Of a stretch of DNA of 64,000 bases, positions 60,151-64,000 are shown in pieces. A program made the position numbers and the translations under genes. The DNA lies in the NCBI RefSeq assembly GCF_003259835.1, contig NZ_QLMI01000002.1:310001-374000 (forward strand). Reading direction: 5' to 3'. The notes beneath the pieces were generated by a model, which worked only from the letters and a program-made list of their open reading frames with translations, ran no database searches and had not been told where the DNA came from. This DNA is from Flavobacterium aquaticum (lineage in GTDB: Bacteria > Bacteroidota > Bacteroidia > Flavobacteriales > Flavobacteriaceae). Every line of letters begins with the position of its first letter. The stretch's first letter is position 1.

Positions 60151-62634
60151 ATGAAATACTTTTGGCTTTTTTTGTGCTTTATTATCACCAGTAGTTTAGT
60201 AGCGCAAACCAAAATAAAAGGACAAATTATCGACTTTGATTCAAAAGTACCTATTGCCTTTGCTTCTATAACTTATAACAATAAAAAATTCAATGCCGAC
60301 TGGGAAGGAAAATTTTCAATCGAAGTAAAAGATTACAAACTTCCTATAAAAGTTAATTTCAAAGGCTATTATGAAAAAATAACCTATCCAGAACCGAAGG
60401 TTGCTAATATAATAATCAAGTTGATAAACGATCTAAACGAAAAAAAAACCGAAATTCATTCAGACCACTCTGTAAATAACATTGTTAAGAAAGTAATTGA
60501 AAACCGAAAATCAAATGACCCTGAAAAGGCCTTATCGAGTTTTCAATATAAAAACTACGAATACATTCATGTAACAGCAAATCCTGATAGTATTTCTTCT
60601 AAAATTGATACCATTTACAAAAAGAGACTTTTTAGAAAAACTTTAGTTAAACTAGATTCATCAAACTACAGATTTAAAAAATTCTCAGAAAGACAACATT
60701 TGTATCAAACCGAGAAAGTTAATTTAATTCAGCACAATCAATATCAAAGCAAAGAAACCGTTTTAGCTACTAGAATGGCTGGTTTTGAACAACCGGTTTA
60801 TGAATATCTTGGACTGAAATTAATATCCTATTCAGTATATGAAAACCCTTTTGAGATTTTGGAAACGCCTGTACAAAATCCTATTTCTAATTTTGGCCGT
60901 AATCTTTATAATTATAAATTAATTGATACCGTAAAAATAGAAGGGAGAAATGCTTACCGAATTTACTTTGAGCCTAAAAAACTAAATGCTAATCGACTAA
61001 GAGGATTACTTTATATCGATACTCAAAATTACGCCATTTGTAAAGCCTATTTTCGCATTTATGGTATCGTAAATATCAATGCAACTTACACTTTTGATTA
61101 CAGAAAAGATTTTGATATATGGTTTCCAAAAAACAGAAAATTCAAAGTTTCAAAAGGAAACAATCAAGATGATATTAAAATTTTAGGCGGAACCATAAAA
61201 TTTAGTTCTGATTTAGATGAAATAGAAAGTAAAAATGCAACTGACCAAGCCTATATTTCCATTGAATCTACTCCTTTTGATATTGAGATTAACAAACCTA
61301 TCACGATAACTAAACCAAGAGTAAAAATTGAAATTCCGCAATCGAGTTTAAAACAAGACAACGATTATTGGAACAAATTTAAAAAAGACTCACTCGATAA
61401 AAGAAAACTTCGCACCTATATTTCAATCGATAGCTTATCGCTTTCAGAACGAATTGAGCATAAATTATTTTTAGGAAGAAAAATTATCAACGGCTATTTT
61501 CCAGTTTCTATATTTGATATCGATTTAAGAAGTATTGTAAAGTATAATAATTTTGAAGGTTTTAGATTAGGAGCTGGAGCAGTAACTAATTCTAAACTTT
61601 CTGAAAAATATAAAGTAGCTTTCTACGGTGCTTACGGATTAAAAGATGATGAATTCAAATATGGAATTACACCATCTTATTTAGCACATAAAAACTCTGA
61701 AACTTGGGTGAGTGCTTCCTATTCTGATGATATTAGCGAGATTGCACAAACAAGTTTTGTAACTGATTCGCGACGATTTAAAATTTATGACCCGCGACCA
61801 ATCAATATTTCTACTTTTTACAACAACAGAATGAGTTCAATTTTTGTAGAAAGTAAATTTCTGCCTAAAACATCGAGTTATTTTGGAGTTTCTCATAATC
61901 AAATCGAACCTCTTTTTGATTATACTTTTGTAAATGACGGAAAATCATACACTAATTACAATATAACTGCCGTTCAATTGGCTTTCCAATGGAATCCATT
62001 TAGCAATTATATGCAAACCCCTATGGGAAAAATTGAATATGAAAAACGCCATCCAAAGTTTTCACTTCAACTTACACAAACCATTCCAGGCGTATTAGAA
62101 AATGATTTTGCTTTCTCAAAAATAGATTTCAAAACATTTTACGAATTGCCTTATTTATCAGGACAAAAAAGTTCAGTTCTGTTACAAACAGGAATAGCAT
62201 TTGGCGATGTTCCTATTACACATTTGTATAGTATTGTTCCTAATAATTTAAATCGTGAAGCCATTTTACAGCGAGTAACTTTTGCTGGAAAGAACAGTTT
62301 TGAAACCATGTATTTTAATGAATTCTTCTCTAATCAATACGCTTCTTTACAATTAAAACATACGTTTAACAAAATTCGTTTAGGTTATAAAATCAATCCC
62401 GAGTTTACGGTGGTAACCCGAATGGCTTTTGGATCAAATAACGACGACAATCAACATCTTGGCATTACATACAATACTATGGAAGATGGTTTTTTTGAAA
62501 GCGGTATTGAATGCAATAAAATTTACAAAGGAATTGGCTTAGTAGCTTTCTACAGATACGGTCCATACCAATTAGCTAACTTTGACGATAACATAGCCAT
62601 TAAAGTTTCTTACTATTTAGATTTAGGACTTTAA
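60151..62634 (+). CDS. DUF5686 protein with carboxypeptidase-regulatory-like domain
   Basis: The 827-residue exported protein has a signal peptide (SLVAQ, about residue 19) and a carboxypeptidase-regulatory-like domain (about 22-95: KIKGQIIDFDSKVPIAFASI). The DUF5686 body follows, including NNIVKKVIENRKSNDPE, the long mid region with FEPKKLNANRLRGLLYIDT, and beta-barrel-like strands up to VSYYLDLGL. It is probably an outer-membrane barrel. The function is unknown, though such proteins resemble TonB-receptor or Omp85-like barrels. Confidence 0.8.
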   Translation: MKYFWLFLCFIITSSLVAQTKIKGQIIDFDSKVPIAFASITYNNKKFNADWEGKFSIEVKDYKLPIKVNFKGYYEKITYPEPKVANIIIKLINDLNEKKTEIHSDHSVNNIVKKVIENRKSNDPEKALSSFQYKNYEYIHVTANPDSISSKIDTIYKKRLFRKTLVKLDSSNYRFKKFSERQHLYQTEKVNLIQHNQYQSKETVLATRMAGFEQPVYEYLGLKLISYSVYENPFEILETPVQNPISNFGRNLYNYKLIDTVKIEGRNAYRIYFEPKKLNANRLRGLLYIDTQNYAICKAYFRIYGIVNINATYTFDYRKDFDIWFPKNRKFKVSKGNNQDDIKILGGTIKFSSDLDEIESKNATDQAYISIESTPFDIEINKPITITKPRVKIEIPQSSLKQDNDYWNKFKKDSLDKRKLRTYISIDSLSLSERIEHKLFLGRKIINGYFPVSIFDIDLRSIVKYNNFEGFRLGAGAVTNSKLSEKYKVAFYGAYGLKDDEFKYGITPSYLAHKNSETWVSASYSDDISEIAQTSFVTDSRRFKIYDPRPINISTFYNNRMSSIFVESKFLPKTSSYFGVSHNQIEPLFDYTFVNDGKSYTNYNITAVQLAFQWNPFSNYMQTPMGKIEYEKRHPKFSLQLTQTIPGVLENDFAFSKIDFKTFYELPYLSGQKSSVLLQTGIAFGDVPITHLYSIVPNNLNREAILQRVTFAGKNSFETMYFNEFFSNQYASLQLKHTFNKIRLGYKINPEFTVVTRMAFGSNNDDNQHLGITYNTMEDGFFESGIECNKIYKGIGLVAFYRYGPYQLANFDDNIAIKVSYYLDLGL

Positions 62635-62683
62635 AATTAACTTAATTGTTACGTTCTAAACCAATAAATTAAGTAAGATTTAC

Positions 62684-62691
62684 TACCTTTG
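62684..62691 (+). promoter_or_regulatory. -7 promoter box of the RND/MMPL gene
   Basis: TACCTTTG followed by CACCC lies 19 bp before the ATG at 62710. No TTTG is seen at -33. Confidence 0.45.
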
Positions 62692-62709
62692 CACCCTAAT
62701 TTTTGAGAG

Positions 62710-64000
62710 ATGTTAAAGTGGTTAAGTACCAGTTTTTGGGATTATATTGCCAGTAAAATTTTAAGAAACCGCGTTTTTCTTTTAATCCTTATTTTACTAT
62801 TCACAATTTTTATGAGTTTTCAGTGGAAAAACATGCGTTTTACCTTCACTGAAGCTAACTTATTACCTGATGATCATGAGGTAAATGTTCAGTACAACTC
62901 GTTTTTAGAAAAATTTGGCGAAGAAGGAAATTTAGTAGTTCTAGGATTTAAAGACAAGAATTTCTTCACAGAAAAAAACTATAAAGCTTGGGAAAAATTT
63001 GTTTCCGAAATAAAAAAAGACAAAGCAACTGAACTTACTCTTTCTATTGAAGATTTACGCGTATTAGAGAAAGATACAATTGCTCAAAAATTCAAACTTG
63101 TCCCTTTTGTAAATAACGATAGTATTTCTGATGCTTATTTAAAAACTAAAGAAAAAGAGTTCTATAACGACTTACCTTTTTACGAAGGCATGTTGTTTAA
63201 CAAAGAAAGTGGCGCTGTTCGTTTTGCAATTTACATGGACAAAAAAATTGTAAACACGCCTGCTAGAAAAGCATTCATAGAGAAACATCTTAACCAAGAA
63301 AAAATAAGTGCATTTGAAAAAGAAACCGGATTAGATCTTCGCGTTTCGGGAATGCCATACATTAGAACATTAAACGCAAACAGTATTATTGGCGAAATTG
63401 GATTGTTTGTAGGCGCCGCACTTGGAATTACTTCTTTGTTGTTCTTCTTCTTCTTTAGAAGTTTCAGAGCAACTATGATTTCTATGTTTGTGGTAATTAT
63501 TGGCGTAATGTGGTCATTTGGAACACTGGGTTTATTACATTATGAAATTACGGTTTTAACAGCAATTATTCCACCACTAATTATTGTAATTGGTATTCCC
63601 AACTGTATTTTTCTTATCAATAAATACCAACAAGAAATTAAAAATCACGGCAACAAAGCAAAATCGTTACAACGTGTTATTTCAAAAGTAGGAAATGCTA
63701 CTTTAATGACTAACTTAACTACTGCCGCTGGTTTTGGAACATTCATTTTTACAGATAGTACGCTACTGAAAGAATTTGGAATTGTTGCTTCCTTAAACAT
63801 TGTTTTCTTGTTTATTTTATGTTTAATCATCATCCCAATTGTTTACAGTTATATGCCAATGCCAAAAGAAAAACACTTGGCGCATCTTGGTAAAAACTAT
63901 ATGGCTGCTTTCATGAATTGGATCGAAAATACCATTAGACATCATCGTGTAGCGGTCTTTTCAACTGCAATTGGAATTTTAGTTTTAGGGATTATTGGAA
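62710..64000 (+). CDS. RND/MMPL superfamily transporter (C-terminal part beyond window)
   Basis: The first 430 residues are present. After an N-terminal helix (about 20-38) and a periplasmic region beginning RFTFTEANLLPDDHEVNVQY, a block of membrane helices follows (about 225-385) with GIGIPN-like VIGIPNCIFLINKYQQE and a TTAAGFGTFIFTD segment. This is the predicted exporter type of RND protein (MMPL). It would export lipids or other hydrophobic compounds using the proton gradient. The gene is cut by the right edge. Confidence 0.85.
   Translation, partial: MLKWLSTSFWDYIASKILRNRVFLLILILLFTIFMSFQWKNMRFTFTEANLLPDDHEVNVQYNSFLEKFGEEGNLVVLGFKDKNFFTEKNYKAWEKFVSEIKKDKATELTLSIEDLRVLEKDTIAQKFKLVPFVNNDSISDAYLKTKEKEFYNDLPFYEGMLFNKESGAVRFAIYMDKKIVNTPARKAFIEKHLNQEKISAFEKETGLDLRVSGMPYIRTLNANSIIGEIGLFVGAALGITSLLFFFFFRSFRATMISMFVVIIGVMWSFGTLGLLHYEITVLTAIIPPLIIVIGIPNCIFLINKYQQEIKNHGNKAKSLQRVISKVGNATLMTNLTTAAGFGTFIFTDSTLLKEFGIVASLNIVFLFILCLIIIPIVYSYMPMPKEKHLAHLGKNYMAAFMNWIENTIRHHRVAVFSTAIGILVLGIIG

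Overview
The window looks like a chromosomal segment of a Flavobacterium-like member of the Bacteroidota. It is AT-rich. Upstream regions carry the Bacteroidota promoter signature (TTTG and TAnnTTTG) and no Shine-Dalgarno sequences. Type IX secretion (T9SS) sorting domains, a TonB-dependent receptor with a carboxypeptidase-regulatory-like domain, many DUF lipoproteins and a DnaE fused to a proofreading exonuclease all fit that group. I see no prophage, insertion sequence, rRNA operon or CRISPR array. Most of the window is core genome.

Layout. 0-7 kb: start of hemW (cut by the edge), a lipoprotein, ruvC, a flippase-like membrane protein with a family 2 glycosyltransferase, two small envelope proteins (one with a TonB C-terminal domain), DUF456, tRNA-Asp and a DUF58 protein. 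6.8-16 kb: trxA, dnaE, a lipoprotein, rpsP-rimM-trmN6, and an acyl-CoA dehydrogenase of glutaryl-CoA type. 16-20.5 kb: DUF3050, then a minus-strand Fe-S/redox run (mrp, nfuA, ferredoxin reductase, ferredoxin) interrupted by a two-gene nucleotidyltransferase module. 20.7-27 kb: YceI-porin-YceI, an alkyltransferase-like protein, LysE, trmB, an LpxH-like phosphoesterase and a glycosyltransferase. 27-35.5 kb: a PhoR/PhoB-like two-component system divergent from a TonB receptor, a lipoprotein, a stand-alone T9SS sorting domain and a lamin-tail exoprotein. 35.5-47.5 kb: LuxE-like protein, tyrS, an SDR, glycosyltransferase-pyrC-DUF4296, DUF4271-hemD, pckA, DUF423, saccharopine dehydrogenase and an Lrp regulator. 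47.6-64 kb: zinc peptidase, a small SPFH-tail protein, leuS, a WG-repeat protein, ftsX-DUF3098-uppP-truB, a YiiX hydrolase, a thioredoxin-like protein, patatin-pyrH-frr, DUF5686 and a truncated RND/MMPL transporter.

The most interesting signals are mostly between genes. Two promoters in the phosphate-type locus carry (N)TAAC-like units spaced exactly 11 bp, ending 11 bp before the -7 box, which looks like a Bacteroidota Pho box. A compact unit beside tRNA-Asp folds into three successive hairpins and may be a small RNA. nfuA and leuS, which are unrelated, share a 29-bp near-identical leader ending 6-7 nt before their start codons. Other dispersed palindromic and short-word repeats occur in at least ten intergenic gaps. 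The best candidate for an undescribed protein system is the 70-residue protein plus nucleotidyltransferase pair that appears to be inserted, with its own promoter box, between the ferredoxin reductase and ferredoxin genes.

All family assignments come from reading motifs; no database search was run.
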